DNA from: Azospirillum picis
GTDB lineage: Bacteria > Pseudomonadota > Alphaproteobacteria > Azospirillales > Azospirillaceae
Direction of reading: 5' to 3'
DNA: 64,000 nt
Assembly: GCF_017876115.1 (NCBI RefSeq)
Contig: NZ_JAGINO010000012.1
Location: forward strand, 62,001-126,000
Below are positions 56,179 through 64,000 of this stretch, piece by piece; positions within the stretch are counted from its first letter, which is position 1; each line of letters opens with the position of its first letter. The translations under genes were made by a program, and so were the position numbers. Below the pieces are notes generated by a model. That model saw only the letters and a list, made by a program, of their open reading frames with translations, did not search any database and had not been told where the DNA came from.

Positions 56179-57236
56179 ATGAGCGTGAACGACACGGCCG
56201 CCGCACTGCCGGCGGCCGATGGGGAAGCCTTGCCGTCGCGGGACCGCCTGCCACGGCAGGCGGTGCGCTTCGGCGCCGTGGCACTGCTGTGGCTGGCCGC
56301 GGCCGGCGTGACGGCGCTGTGGCCCGATGCCGACGAGTGGGAACGGACGGGCGAGTTCGCGAGCCTGCTGGCGGTAGCCGCCGGCATCCTGGCGGTGGCG
56401 GCGTCCTTGGCGGCTCCCCTGACCGCCGCCCCGGGCGGGACAGCCCGCCCCGCGCCGCGGAGCCGCCTGTCGCATGCCGCCGGGCGCCTGGCGGACTCCA
56501 TGCCCTGGCTCGCCGTGCTGGCGCTGGCGCTGATCGGCTGGGAGGTCCTGACCGCCAAGCTGAACCTGCTGCCGCGCCCGTTCTTCGCCCCGCCGCAGGC
56601 GCTGCTGGAGGTCTATCTCGACGACTGGCCACGGCTGCTCGACTGCTTCGCCGCGTCCCTGACGCTGCTGGCCACCGGCTACGCGATCGGCTCGCTGCTG
56701 GGGATCGTCACCGGCGTCGCCATCGGCTGGTCGCGGGCGGTCGGCTACTGGGTCCATCCGGTGCTGCGGCTGATCGGGCCGCTGCCGGCCACCGCCTGGC
56801 TGCCCATCGCCTTCTTCGCCTTTCCCACCAGTTGGAGCGCCAGCGTCTTCCTGATCGCGCTGGCCAGCGGCGTGCCGGTGACCATCCTGACCTGGTCGGG
56901 GGTGGCCGGGGTCAACAGCGCCTATTACGACATCGCCCGCACGCTGGGGGCCTCGCCGCGCTTCCTGGTGACGAAGGTCGCCGTGCCGGCGGCGATGCCG
57001 CACGTCTTCGTCGGGCTGTTCATGGGGCTCGGCGCCTCCTTCGCGGTACTGGTGGTGGCGGAGATGCTGGGGGTGAAGTCCGGCATCGGCTGGTACCTGC
57101 AATGGGCCCAGGGCTGGGCCGCCTACGCGAACATGTACGCCGCCCTGCTGGTGATGGCGCTGGTCTGCTCCGGTCTGGTGACCCTGCTGTTCCGCGTCCG
57201 CGACCGGCTGCTGGCATGGCAGAAGGGAATGCTGAA

Positions 57237-57243
<7 letters not shown>
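56179..57243 (+). CDS. NitT/TauT-type ABC importer permease with extra N-terminal helices
   Basis: A 354-aa permease. Typical SsuC/TauC permeases are about 260 aa; here the first 100 residues add two hydrophobic stretches (AVRFGAVALLWLAAAGVTALW and LLAVAAGILAVAASLAAPL). The core then follows: WEVLTAKLNLLPRPFFAPP, LLATGYAIGSLLGIVTGVAIGWSR and the ATPase-contact loop IARTLGASPRFLVTKVAVPAAMPHVFVGL, in parts. Imports aliphatic sulfonates or similar acids with the following ATPase. Its last codons overlap the ATPase start by 7 bp. Confidence 0.92.
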
Positions 57244-58046
<803 letters not shown>

Positions 58047-58056
58047 GGAAGCCGCG

Positions 58057-58683
58057 ATGTCCGACAGTTCCTCTCCCAACCTGCCGCGGCTGCGCGGCTT
58101 CGTCGGCGACTTCACCCGGCTGGTGGAGCGGCTCGGCGGCGACGAGGCGGCGCTGCTGGACGCCGGCCGCTCGCTGCTGGAGGCGCTGGTCGCGGCGGAC
58201 GACTGGCTGCCCGACGCCTTCGCCCTGCCGGATCCCATGCGTTACCGGCAGTATCTCCTGCATTGCGACCCCTTCGAGCGCTTCTCCGTCGTCAGCTTCG
58301 TCTGGGGACCGGGACAGCACACGCCGATCCACGACCACACGGTCTGGGGGCTGGTCGGCGTGCTGCGCGGCGCGGAGCGCTCGCAACGCTACGACCTGCA
58401 GCCGCAGGGCGGCCCGCCGCTGGCCGTCCATCCGGCGGAGATCCTGCCCGCCGGATCGGTGGAGGCGGTGTCGCCCAGGATCGGCGACGTCCACGCCATC
58501 GCCAACGCGCTGACCGACCGCCCGTCGATCAGCATCCACGTCTATGGCGGCAACATCGGCGCCATCCGCCGATCGGTGTTCGAACCGCTGACCGGCGAGC
58601 GCAAGCCCTTCATCTCCGGCTACGCCAACACCACCCTGCCCAACCTCTGGGACCGCTCGGCCGTCCCCGTCCACGCCGCCTGA
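58057..58683 (+). CDS. Thiol dioxygenase, 3-mercaptopropionate dioxygenase-like (Gln-type CDO family)
   Basis: A 208-aa cupin iron enzyme. His92 and His94 (PIHDHTVWG) and His146 (GDVHAIAN) are the 3-His ligands. Ser159-His161-Tyr163 (SISIHVY) reproduces the Ser-His-Tyr triad of the family with the spacing seen in Azotobacter 3-mercaptopropionate dioxygenase. Gln65 in YRQYLLH stands where true cysteine dioxygenases have the carboxylate-binding Arg, marking the Gln type. Reaction: thiol plus O2 to sulfinate, probably 3-mercaptopropionate to 3-sulfinopropionate in the cytosol. GAGGAAG precedes the ATG. The stop codon lies inside a tandem repeat array. Confidence 0.92.
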   Translation: MSDSSSPNLPRLRGFVGDFTRLVERLGGDEAALLDAGRSLLEALVAADDWLPDAFALPDPMRYRQYLLHCDPFERFSVVSFVWGPGQHTPIHDHTVWGLVGVLRGAERSQRYDLQPQGGPPLAVHPAEILPAGSVEAVSPRIGDVHAIANALTDRPSISIHVYGGNIGAIRRSVFEPLTGERKPFISGYANTTLPNLWDRSAVPVHAA

Positions 58684-58742
58684 CGACACACGCCGCCTGA
58701 CGACACACGCCGCCTGACGACACACGCCGCCTGCCGACACAC
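58675..58742 (+). repeat. Four 17-bp tandem repeats spanning the dioxygenase stop codon
   Basis: GCCGCCTGACGACACAC is repeated at 58675, 58692, 58709 and 58726; the last copy has one change (CTGCCG for CTGACG). The first copy encodes the last two Ala codons and the TGA stop. The array ends just before the AAGGACC Shine-Dalgarno of the rhodanese gene, so copy number sets the spacer between the two genes. Confidence 0.95.
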
Positions 58743-58756
58743 AAGGACCACCGACC

Positions 58757-60349
58757 ATGCCGATCGCCACCCGCCCCCCCGAGGACGTCCGTAAAGCTTG
58801 GATCGCCGGCGACGAGATCGCCCTGCTCGACGCGCGCGAGGAAGGGCCCTATTCGCTGGCCCACCCGCTGTTCGCGGTGTCGGTGCCCCTCAGCCGGGTG
58901 GAGCTGCTGGCCTACGACCTGCTGCCGCGCCGCGACGTGCCGATCACCGTCTATGACGACGGCGAGGGCTATGCCGAGCCGGCGGCCCGGCGGCTGCAGG
59001 CGCTCGGCTACACCGACGTGACCCTGCTGGCGGGCGGCCTGGCCGGCTGGACCGCCGCCGGCTTCGAGGTTTATCGCGACGTCAACGTCCCCAGCAAAGC
59101 ATTCGGCGAATGGGTCGAGCACCATCGCCGGACGCCCTCGCTGCCGGCCGCGGAGGTGAAGGCGCTGATCGACGCCAAGGCCGATCTGGTCATCCTCGAC
59201 GCCCGGCGCTTCGAGGAGTACCGCACCATGTCGATCCCCGGCGGCATCAGCGTGCCGGGGGCGGAACTGGTCAAGCGCGTCCACGACATCGCTCCGAATC
59301 CGCAGACGCTGGTGGTCGTCAATTGCGCCGGACGCACCCGGTCGATCATCGGCGCGCAGTCCCTGGTGAATGCCGGCATTCCCAACCGGGTGGCGGCGCT
59401 GCGCAACGGTACCATCGGCTGGACGCTGGCCGGGTTGGCGCTGGACAGCGGACGGGAGGACCGCTTCCCCGAGCCGTCGGTGGACGGCGACGCCCGGGGA
59501 CGGCGCGCGGCGCGCGCGGTGGCGGACCGCGCCGGCGTCGGACGGATCGGCGCCGCCAGGTTGGCGGCTTTCCGCGACGACCCGCGGCGCACGCTCCACC
59601 TCTTCGACGTGCGCACGCCGGAGGAGTACGAGGCCGGCCATCTGCCGGGCTTCCGCCACGCCGCCGGCGGGCAGCTCGTGCAGGCGACGGACGAATTCGT
59701 CGCGGTGCGCGGCGCCCGCATCGTGCTGGCCGACGATCCGGCCGGCGGCGGCGGCCCGCGCGCCGACATGACCGCCTCCTGGCTGGCGCAGCTCGGTTGG
59801 GAGGTGCATGTGCTGGACGGCGACGTTGCGGCGCTGGGCAGCGAGCGCGGTCCGGACCACCGCCGGCTGCCACCCGTCCCCGATGCGCCGGCGGAGACGG
59901 TGACGCCCGGCGACCTGCTGGCCCTGCTGGAGAACGGCGAGGCGGCGGTGATCGACATCACCCGCAGCCCACGCTACCGCGCCGGTCATATCCCCGGCGC
60001 CTGGTTCTCCACCCGCGCCCGGCTGGCCGAAACCATCGCCCGGCTGCCAGCGGGGGTGCGGCCGGTGCTGACCTGCGGCGACGGGACGCTGACCCGGTAC
60101 GCCGTCGCCGACTTCCCCGCCGGCCGGCGACCGCTGCTGCTGGAGGGAGGGACCAAGGGCTGGGTGGCGGCCGGGCTGCCGCTCAGCACCGATCTCAACC
60201 GGCTGGGGCCGGAGCCGGACGACGTCTACAAGCGCCCCTACGAGGGCACCGACAACAGCGCCGCCGCCATGCAGGGCTACATCGACTGGGAGCTCGAACT
60301 GGTCGACCAGCTCAAGCGCGACGGCGCCCACAATTTCCGCGTCATCTGA
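58757..60349 (+). CDS. Four-domain rhodanese (sulfurtransferase)
   Basis: A 530-aa protein of four rhodanese modules at about 8-108, 127-232, 262-365 and 383-487, plus a C-terminal tail. Domains 2 and 4 keep the sulfur-carrying cysteine: Cys190 in VVNCAGRTRS and Cys440 in VLTCGDGTLTR. Domains 1 and 3 have Asp at the same place (VYDDGEG, LADDPAG), so active and inactive domains alternate. The CRE-like CAGRTR loop resembles proteins that make thiosulfate or transfer persulfide. With the thiol dioxygenase and TauD-like genes it probably handles sulfite or sulfane sulfur. It has no signal peptide, so it is cytosolic. Confidence 0.93.
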   Translation: MPIATRPPEDVRKAWIAGDEIALLDAREEGPYSLAHPLFAVSVPLSRVELLAYDLLPRRDVPITVYDDGEGYAEPAARRLQALGYTDVTLLAGGLAGWTAAGFEVYRDVNVPSKAFGEWVEHHRRTPSLPAAEVKALIDAKADLVILDARRFEEYRTMSIPGGISVPGAELVKRVHDIAPNPQTLVVVNCAGRTRSIIGAQSLVNAGIPNRVAALRNGTIGWTLAGLALDSGREDRFPEPSVDGDARGRRAARAVADRAGVGRIGAARLAAFRDDPRRTLHLFDVRTPEEYEAGHLPGFRHAAGGQLVQATDEFVAVRGARIVLADDPAGGGGPRADMTASWLAQLGWEVHVLDGDVAALGSERGPDHRRLPPVPDAPAETVTPGDLLALLENGEAAVIDITRSPRYRAGHIPGAWFSTRARLAETIARLPAGVRPVLTCGDGTLTRYAVADFPAGRRPLLLEGGTKGWVAAGLPLSTDLNRLGPEPDDVYKRPYEGTDNSAAAMQGYIDWELELVDQLKRDGAHNFRVI

Positions 60350-60369
60350 TGCGCTCGACGGGAACCGAC

Positions 60370-61404
60370 ATGACCAAGCCCTCGCCCATCCTGCGCCGGA
60401 CCCTTCTGGGCACGGCCCTGCTGCTCGCCGCCGGACTGGCCGGACTGACGCCGTCGCCCGCCAGGGCGGAGGCGACGGAGGTCCACTTCGCGCGCAACCT
60501 CGGCCTCGGCTACCTGCCGCTCTACGTCATGCAGGACAAGGGACTGGTGGAGAAGCAGGCGCGCGCCGCCGGGCTGGGCGAGGTGAAGGCCAGCTATACC
60601 CCGCTCGGCAACCCGACGACGATCACCGAGGCCATTCTGTCCGGCAACGCCGATTTCGGCGCGGCCGGCGTGCCGGCCTTCATCATCGCCTGGGACAAGA
60701 CCCGCGGGAATGCGAACCTGCGCGGGCTGGCGGCGCTGAACGCCCAGCCCGCCTACCTCAACACCAACCGGCCCGAGGTGCAGGGACTGAAGGACTTCAC
60801 CGCGAAGGACCGCATCGTCGTGCCGTCGGTCCGGGCCTCCTACCAGGCCATCGTGCTGCAGATCGCGTCGGAACAGGCCTTCGGCCCCGGGCAGCATGCC
60901 CGGCTTGACGCGCAGACCGTCTCGCTGGCCCACCCCGACGGCACCGCCGCCCTGCTGTCCGGCAGGACGGAGATCACCGCCCACTTCACCAGTCCGCCCT
61001 ATCAGGACCAGCAGTTGCGCGACCCCAGGATCCACAAGGTGCTGAGCAGCTACGACGTGCTGGGCGGGCCGGCGTCCTTCAGCGCGCTGTGGACCTCCGC
61101 GGCTTTCCACGACGCGAACCCCAAGCTGGTCAAGGCGGTGCTGGCCGCACTGGAGGAATCGGTGGCGCTGATCAAGGCCGACCCGCAGGAGGCGGCGCGC
61201 GCCTACATCCGGGTCGAGAATTCCAGGCTCGGCGTGGAGGAAGTGGCGGCGATGATCGCGCATCCCGAGGTCTCCTACGACCTCGCGCCGCGCGGCATCG
61301 GCATCTTCACCGACTTCATGGCGCGGATCGGGTCGATCCGCAACCGGCCGGCCGACTGGCGCGACCTGTTCTTCGCCGACATCCACGACCGCGCCGGAAG
61401 CTGA
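60370..61404 (+). CDS. NitT/TauT-type ABC importer substrate-binding protein 2
   Basis: A 344-aa binding protein. Signal peptide: ILRRTLLGTALLLAAGLAGL followed by TPSPARAEA. The mature chain begins TEVHFARNLGLGYLPLYVMQDKGLVE (in parts) and contains GNADFGAAGVPAFIIAWDKTRGNANLRGL and VPSVRASYQAIVLQIASEQAFG. It is related to, but clearly different from, the other two binding proteins, and belongs to the NMT1/SsuA-like group used for sulfonates, taurine or nitrate. No permease follows; the pair at 56179-58046 is the likely partner. 10-bp gap to the TauD-like gene. Confidence 0.92.
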   Translation: MTKPSPILRRTLLGTALLLAAGLAGLTPSPARAEATEVHFARNLGLGYLPLYVMQDKGLVEKQARAAGLGEVKASYTPLGNPTTITEAILSGNADFGAAGVPAFIIAWDKTRGNANLRGLAALNAQPAYLNTNRPEVQGLKDFTAKDRIVVPSVRASYQAIVLQIASEQAFGPGQHARLDAQTVSLAHPDGTAALLSGRTEITAHFTSPPYQDQQLRDPRIHKVLSSYDVLGGPASFSALWTSAAFHDANPKLVKAVLAALEESVALIKADPQEAARAYIRVENSRLGVEEVAAMIAHPEVSYDLAPRGIGIFTDFMARIGSIRNRPADWRDLFFADIHDRAGS

Positions 61405-61413
61405 GAACCCGCC

Positions 61414-62292
61414 ATGCCCCACTCCCACTTCGCCATCCATCCGGTTTCCCCGACGCTCGGCGCCGAGATCAGCGGGATCGACCTGTCGCAGCCGCTGGAC
61501 CCCGCCGCCGCCGCAGGGCTGGCCGGGGCGCTGGACCGGCATCTTGTGCTGGTCTTTCGCGGCCAGACCCTGTCGGATGCCGACCTCGTCCGGGTATCGG
61601 GCCATTTCGGCCCGCTCGACAAGGCCCCGGTCACCGAGCATGGCAGGCTGCACGCGCCCGGCTTCGAGGAGGTCTACGTCATCTCCAACGTCACCGAGAA
61701 CGGCCGGCCGATCGGCGCCCTGGGTGCCGGGGAGTCGGTGTGGCACGCCGACATGACCTATCTGGAAACCCCACCCTACGCCAGCAGCCTCTATGCGCTG
61801 GAGGTGCCGGCGGAAGGCGGCGACACCGGCTTCCTCAGCATGTTCGCGGCCTATGACGCCTTGCCGGCGGCGCTGAAGCGGCGGGCCGAGGGGCTGTCAA
61901 TCAAGCATGACAGCACCACCAACAGCGGCGGCTACCTGCGCCAGGGCTTCGCCCCGCCGGCCGACCTCGCCACCTCGCCCGGCACCGTGCATCCGCTGGT
62001 CATCACCCATCCCGCGACCGGGGCCAAGGCGCTGCTGCTCGGCCGCCGGCCCCATGCCTACATCCCCGGCCTGGCCGTCGCGGACAGCGAGGCGCTGCTG
62101 GACGAGATCTGGGCGGCGGCGATCCGGCCGGAGCTTGCCTGGCATCACCGCTGGAGGGTCGGCGACCTTGTCATGTGGGACAACCGCTGGACCATGCACC
62201 GGCGCGACCCCTTCCCCGACGACCAGCGCCGCCGCATGCACCGCACCCAGATCGCCGTTCCCGCCGACGCCTGGAACCGTTCCGCCGCCTAA
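61414..62292 (+). CDS. TauD/TfdA-family Fe(II)/2-oxoglutarate dioxygenase
   Basis: A 292-aa cytosolic dioxygenase. His111 and Asp113 (WHADMTY) with His262 (TMHRRD) form the iron site, and Arg277 (MHRTQI) should bind 2-oxoglutarate. IHPVSPTLGAEISGIDLSQPL at the N terminus (in parts) is the TauD family start. TauD-type enzymes hydroxylate the carbon next to a sulfonate, releasing sulfite and an aldehyde; TfdA-type ones cleave aryl ethers. The sulfur context favours a sulfonate. With 3-sulfopropionate the aldehyde would be malonic semialdehyde, the substrate of RutE-like enzymes (inference). A strong hairpin follows one base after the stop. Confidence 0.92.
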   Translation: MPHSHFAIHPVSPTLGAEISGIDLSQPLDPAAAAGLAGALDRHLVLVFRGQTLSDADLVRVSGHFGPLDKAPVTEHGRLHAPGFEEVYVISNVTENGRPIGALGAGESVWHADMTYLETPPYASSLYALEVPAEGGDTGFLSMFAAYDALPAALKRRAEGLSIKHDSTTNSGGYLRQGFAPPADLATSPGTVHPLVITHPATGAKALLLGRRPHAYIPGLAVADSEALLDEIWAAAIRPELAWHHRWRVGDLVMWDNRWTMHRRDPFPDDQRRRMHRTQIAVPADAWNRSAA

Positions 62293-62340
62293 GCAGGATT
62301 TGCGAGCCCACCCACAGGAGGGCGGGCTCGCAAATCCTGC
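62293..62340. terminator. 17-bp perfect-stem hairpin immediately after the TauD-like gene
   Basis: GCAGGATTTGCGAGCCC (62293-62309) pairs without mismatch with GGGCTCGCAAATCCTGC (62324-62340); CCC/GGG inside can extend it after one mismatch, leaving the loop ACAGGA. It begins at the base after the TAA stop and ends 24 bp before the next ATG. There is no U-tract (AAAACCC follows). It may be a partial terminator or an mRNA-protecting structure, or a dispersed palindromic element. Confidence 0.85.
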
Positions 62341-62363
62341 AAAACCCGCTTGGGAGGACTGCC

Positions 62364-63356
62364 ATGCCCACGTCCCCGACATCCCGTTTCGCACGCCTCC
62401 ACCGCCGCCACACCCTTGCGCTGGGGCTCGGCGCCCTGGCCGCCGGGCTTTTGCCGCCCCTGCCGGCCAGGGCCGCCATCCCGGCGGGCACTGTGCTGAG
62501 GGTCGGTGACCAGAAGGGCGGCTCGCAGTCGGTGGTGGAGGCGGCCGGCATCCTGGCCGACCTGCCCTACCGCATCGAGTGGAGCCAGTTCCCGGCCGCG
62601 GCACCGCTGCTGGAGGCGCTCAACGCCGGGGCGATCGACACCGGCTATGCCGGCGATGCGCCGACCACCTTCGCGCTGGCCGCCGGAACCTCGGCCAGGA
62701 TCATCGCCGCCGTCCGCTCCAACCCGCACAGCACGACGATCCTGGTGCCGGGTGCCTCCGCCATCCGGGAGGTCGCCGACCTGAAGGGGAAGACGATCGG
62801 CACCGGGCGCGGCTCGATCGGCCATTATCTGGTGCTGGCGGCGCTGAAGGCGAACGGGTTGACGCCGGGCGACGTCCGGATCGCCTTCCTGCTGCCGTCC
62901 GACGCCAAGTCGGCGCTGGCCGCGGGCTCGATCGACGCATGGTCGACCTGGGGCATCTATGTGTCGCAGGCGCTGCTGGTCGACGGCGCCCGCGCGGTCG
63001 CCACCGGCAACGGCCTGATGAGCGGGCTCTCCTACCAGAGCGCCACCCTCGACGCCATCGCCGGCAAGCGCGACGCCCTGGCCGATTTCGTCCACCGCAC
63101 CGCCGCCGCCCGGCTGTGGGCGCTGCGGAACAGCGACGGCTATGCCGACATCTGGGCGAAGGCGGTCGGCGTCGACCCAGCCATCGCCCGCCACACCTTC
63201 GGCGTCGAGCAGGCGCGGCCGGTGGCCATCGACGGTTCGGTCATCGCCGACCAGCAGGCGACATCGGATCTCTGGCGGGAGTTCGGCATCATCCCGGCGC
63301 GCCTGGACGCCGGGGCGATCTTCGACCCCGGCTTCAACAGCGCGCTGCCGGCCTGA
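62364..63356 (+). CDS. Aliphatic-sulfonate-type substrate-binding protein 3 (SsuA-like)
   Basis: A 330-aa binding protein. The signal is HRRHTLALGLGALAAGLLPP, Tat-like, with cleavage near ARAA. The mature part starts GTVLRVGDQKGGSQSVVEAAG and continues YRIEWSQFPAAAPLLEALNAGAIDTGYAGDAPTTFALAAG (in parts), the SsuA signature with GDQKG. SsuA proteins bind alkanesulfonates. GGGAGG lies six bases ahead of the ATG. It is the third binding-protein gene of the cluster and has no permease of its own. Being placed after a strong hairpin, its expression may differ from the upstream genes. Confidence 0.93.
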   Translation: MPTSPTSRFARLHRRHTLALGLGALAAGLLPPLPARAAIPAGTVLRVGDQKGGSQSVVEAAGILADLPYRIEWSQFPAAAPLLEALNAGAIDTGYAGDAPTTFALAAGTSARIIAAVRSNPHSTTILVPGASAIREVADLKGKTIGTGRGSIGHYLVLAALKANGLTPGDVRIAFLLPSDAKSALAAGSIDAWSTWGIYVSQALLVDGARAVATGNGLMSGLSYQSATLDAIAGKRDALADFVHRTAAARLWALRNSDGYADIWAKAVGVDPAIARHTFGVEQARPVAIDGSVIADQQATSDLWREFGIIPARLDAGAIFDPGFNSALPA

Positions 63357-63392
63357 CGGCGCCGGCCCGATCCGCCGGACGCGGAGGCGGCG

Positions 63393-64000
63393 ATGCTGCC
63401 CACCAACCTCGACATCGACGTGCTGCGGGCGCTGGTGATCGCCATGGAGCATGGCGGCTTCGCCCGTGCCGCCGAGCGGCTCGGCCGCACCCAGTCGGCG
63501 ATCAGCCTGCAGATGAAGAAGCTGGAGGAGCAGGTCGGCCAGCCGCTATTCCGCAAGGCCGGCCGCACCGTGGCGCTGACCGATGCCGGCGACCTGCTGC
63601 TGGGCTATGCCCACCGCATCGTCGCGCTGAACGACGAGGCCCTGGCCGCCGCGCGCGGCCGGGCGATGGACGGCGCGGTCCGGGTCGGCTTTCCGCAGGA
63701 TCTGGCCGAACGCTGGCTTCCGGCCGTGCTCGGCTCCTTCCACCGCGCCCACCCGCGCATCCATGTCGAGGCGCAGGTCGGCCGGGGCCGCGAGTTGCGG
63801 GAAAAGGTCGCCCAAGGCGCGCTGGACCTTGCCCTGGCCTTCGGCGAGATCGGCGGCGCTACCGCCGGCACCGGCGCGGCGACGCTCGCCCATCTGCCGG
63901 TGGCCTGGGTGGCGCCGGTGGACTTCCGCGCCGATCCCGACACCCCCCTGCCGCTCGCCCTGCTCGACGCGCCCTGCATGTTCCGCCAGCACGGCATCGA
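63393..64000 (+). CDS. LysR-family regulator, C-terminally truncated by the window edge
   Basis: The visible 202 codons start MLPTNLDIDVLRALVIAMEH with GGAGG upstream. The HTH region GGFARAAERLGRTQSAISLQMKKLE and the wing PLFRKAGRTVALTDAG are typical LysR. The effector domain begins near residue 92 (GAVRVGFPQDLAERWLPAVLGSF) and is cut at the window end. It lies 36 bp after the SsuA-like gene on the same strand, so it may be the cluster's own regulator, though it is at the far end from the palindromic operator candidate at 52716-52740. Confidence 0.9.
   Translation, partial: MLPTNLDIDVLRALVIAMEHGGFARAAERLGRTQSAISLQMKKLEEQVGQPLFRKAGRTVALTDAGDLLLGYAHRIVALNDEALAAARGRAMDGAVRVGFPQDLAERWLPAVLGSFHRAHPRIHVEAQVGRGRELREKVAQGALDLALAFGEIGGATAGTGAATLAHLPVAWVAPVDFRADPDTPLPLALLDAPCMFRQHGI

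Noticed and set aside
58675-58742. Tandem 17-bp repeats as a CRISPR array
   Set aside because: The units are adjacent with no spacers, far too short, and no cas genes are present.
62293-62340. Long inverted repeat as the end of an insertion sequence
   Set aside because: No transposase, target duplication or matching second copy is visible nearby.

Overview
The window is very GC-rich, with G/C-dominated third codon positions, tightly packed operons, many LysR/GntR regulators and many ABC importers. This suggests a metabolically versatile alphaproteobacterium, most likely Azospirillum or a relative in the Rhodospirillales. That placement is inferred from gene style only. The window holds no rRNA, tRNA, transposase, phage or CRISPR signature that I can see. 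It reads as a chain of accessory catabolic modules on a chromosome or chromid.

Layout. 1-5834: small redox and detoxification units, each beside a LysR regulator (an SDR, a zinc-type alcohol dehydrogenase homologue, an ABM monooxygenase, and a haloacetate-dehalogenase-like hydrolase). 5846-21634: one 14-gene minus-strand operon (GntR, LIV-type ABC importer, MmgE/PrpD, isocitrate lyase/PEP-mutase-family lyase, HyuB, HyuA, isochorismatase-fold protein, FAD enzyme, LeuC-like and LeuD-like). It starts at a promoter embedded in two perfect inverted repeats. 21833-25960: stress-type SDR, DUF411 protein, LysR, old yellow enzyme and a 62-aa orphan. 25987-30195: a trans-4-hydroxyproline degradation cluster with three near-identical GntR-type operator candidates. 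30267-34373: CBS-BON protein and a MarR-EmrA-EmrB efflux unit. 34401-46993: LysR, MmgE/PrpD, a peptide-type ABC importer with a fused double ATPase, then RidA, ureohydrolase, HutF-like deiminase and ArgE-like deacylase. 47168-52487: a Fec-type iron module (sigma factor, anti-sigma factor, STN-containing TonB receptor, periplasmic esterase) under a Fur box. 52825-63356: an organosulfur cluster. 63393-end: a truncated LysR gene.

Two regions stand out. The 15.8-kb GntR operon combines import, ATP-dependent lactam/imide-type ring opening, a fumarate-reductase-like flavoprotein, an aconitase-type hydro-lyase and a C-C lyase. It resembles the lower half of anaerobic nicotinate degradation (dimethylmaleate hydratase plus dimethylmalate lyase) joined to a hydantoinase, so an unreported cyclic-amide to dicarboxylate route is plausible. 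The organosulfur cluster pairs a Gln-type thiol dioxygenase (3-mercaptopropionate dioxygenase-like) with a TauD-type desulfonating dioxygenase, a malonic-semialdehyde-reductase-like flavoprotein, a PaaK-like acyl-CoA ligase, a four-domain rhodanese and three binding proteins served by one permease/ATPase pair. A route 3-mercaptopropionate, 3-sulfino/sulfopropionate, malonic semialdehyde plus sulfite, 3-hydroxypropionate, acyl-CoA would use every enzyme. Both pathway proposals are inference from gene content and active-site residues.
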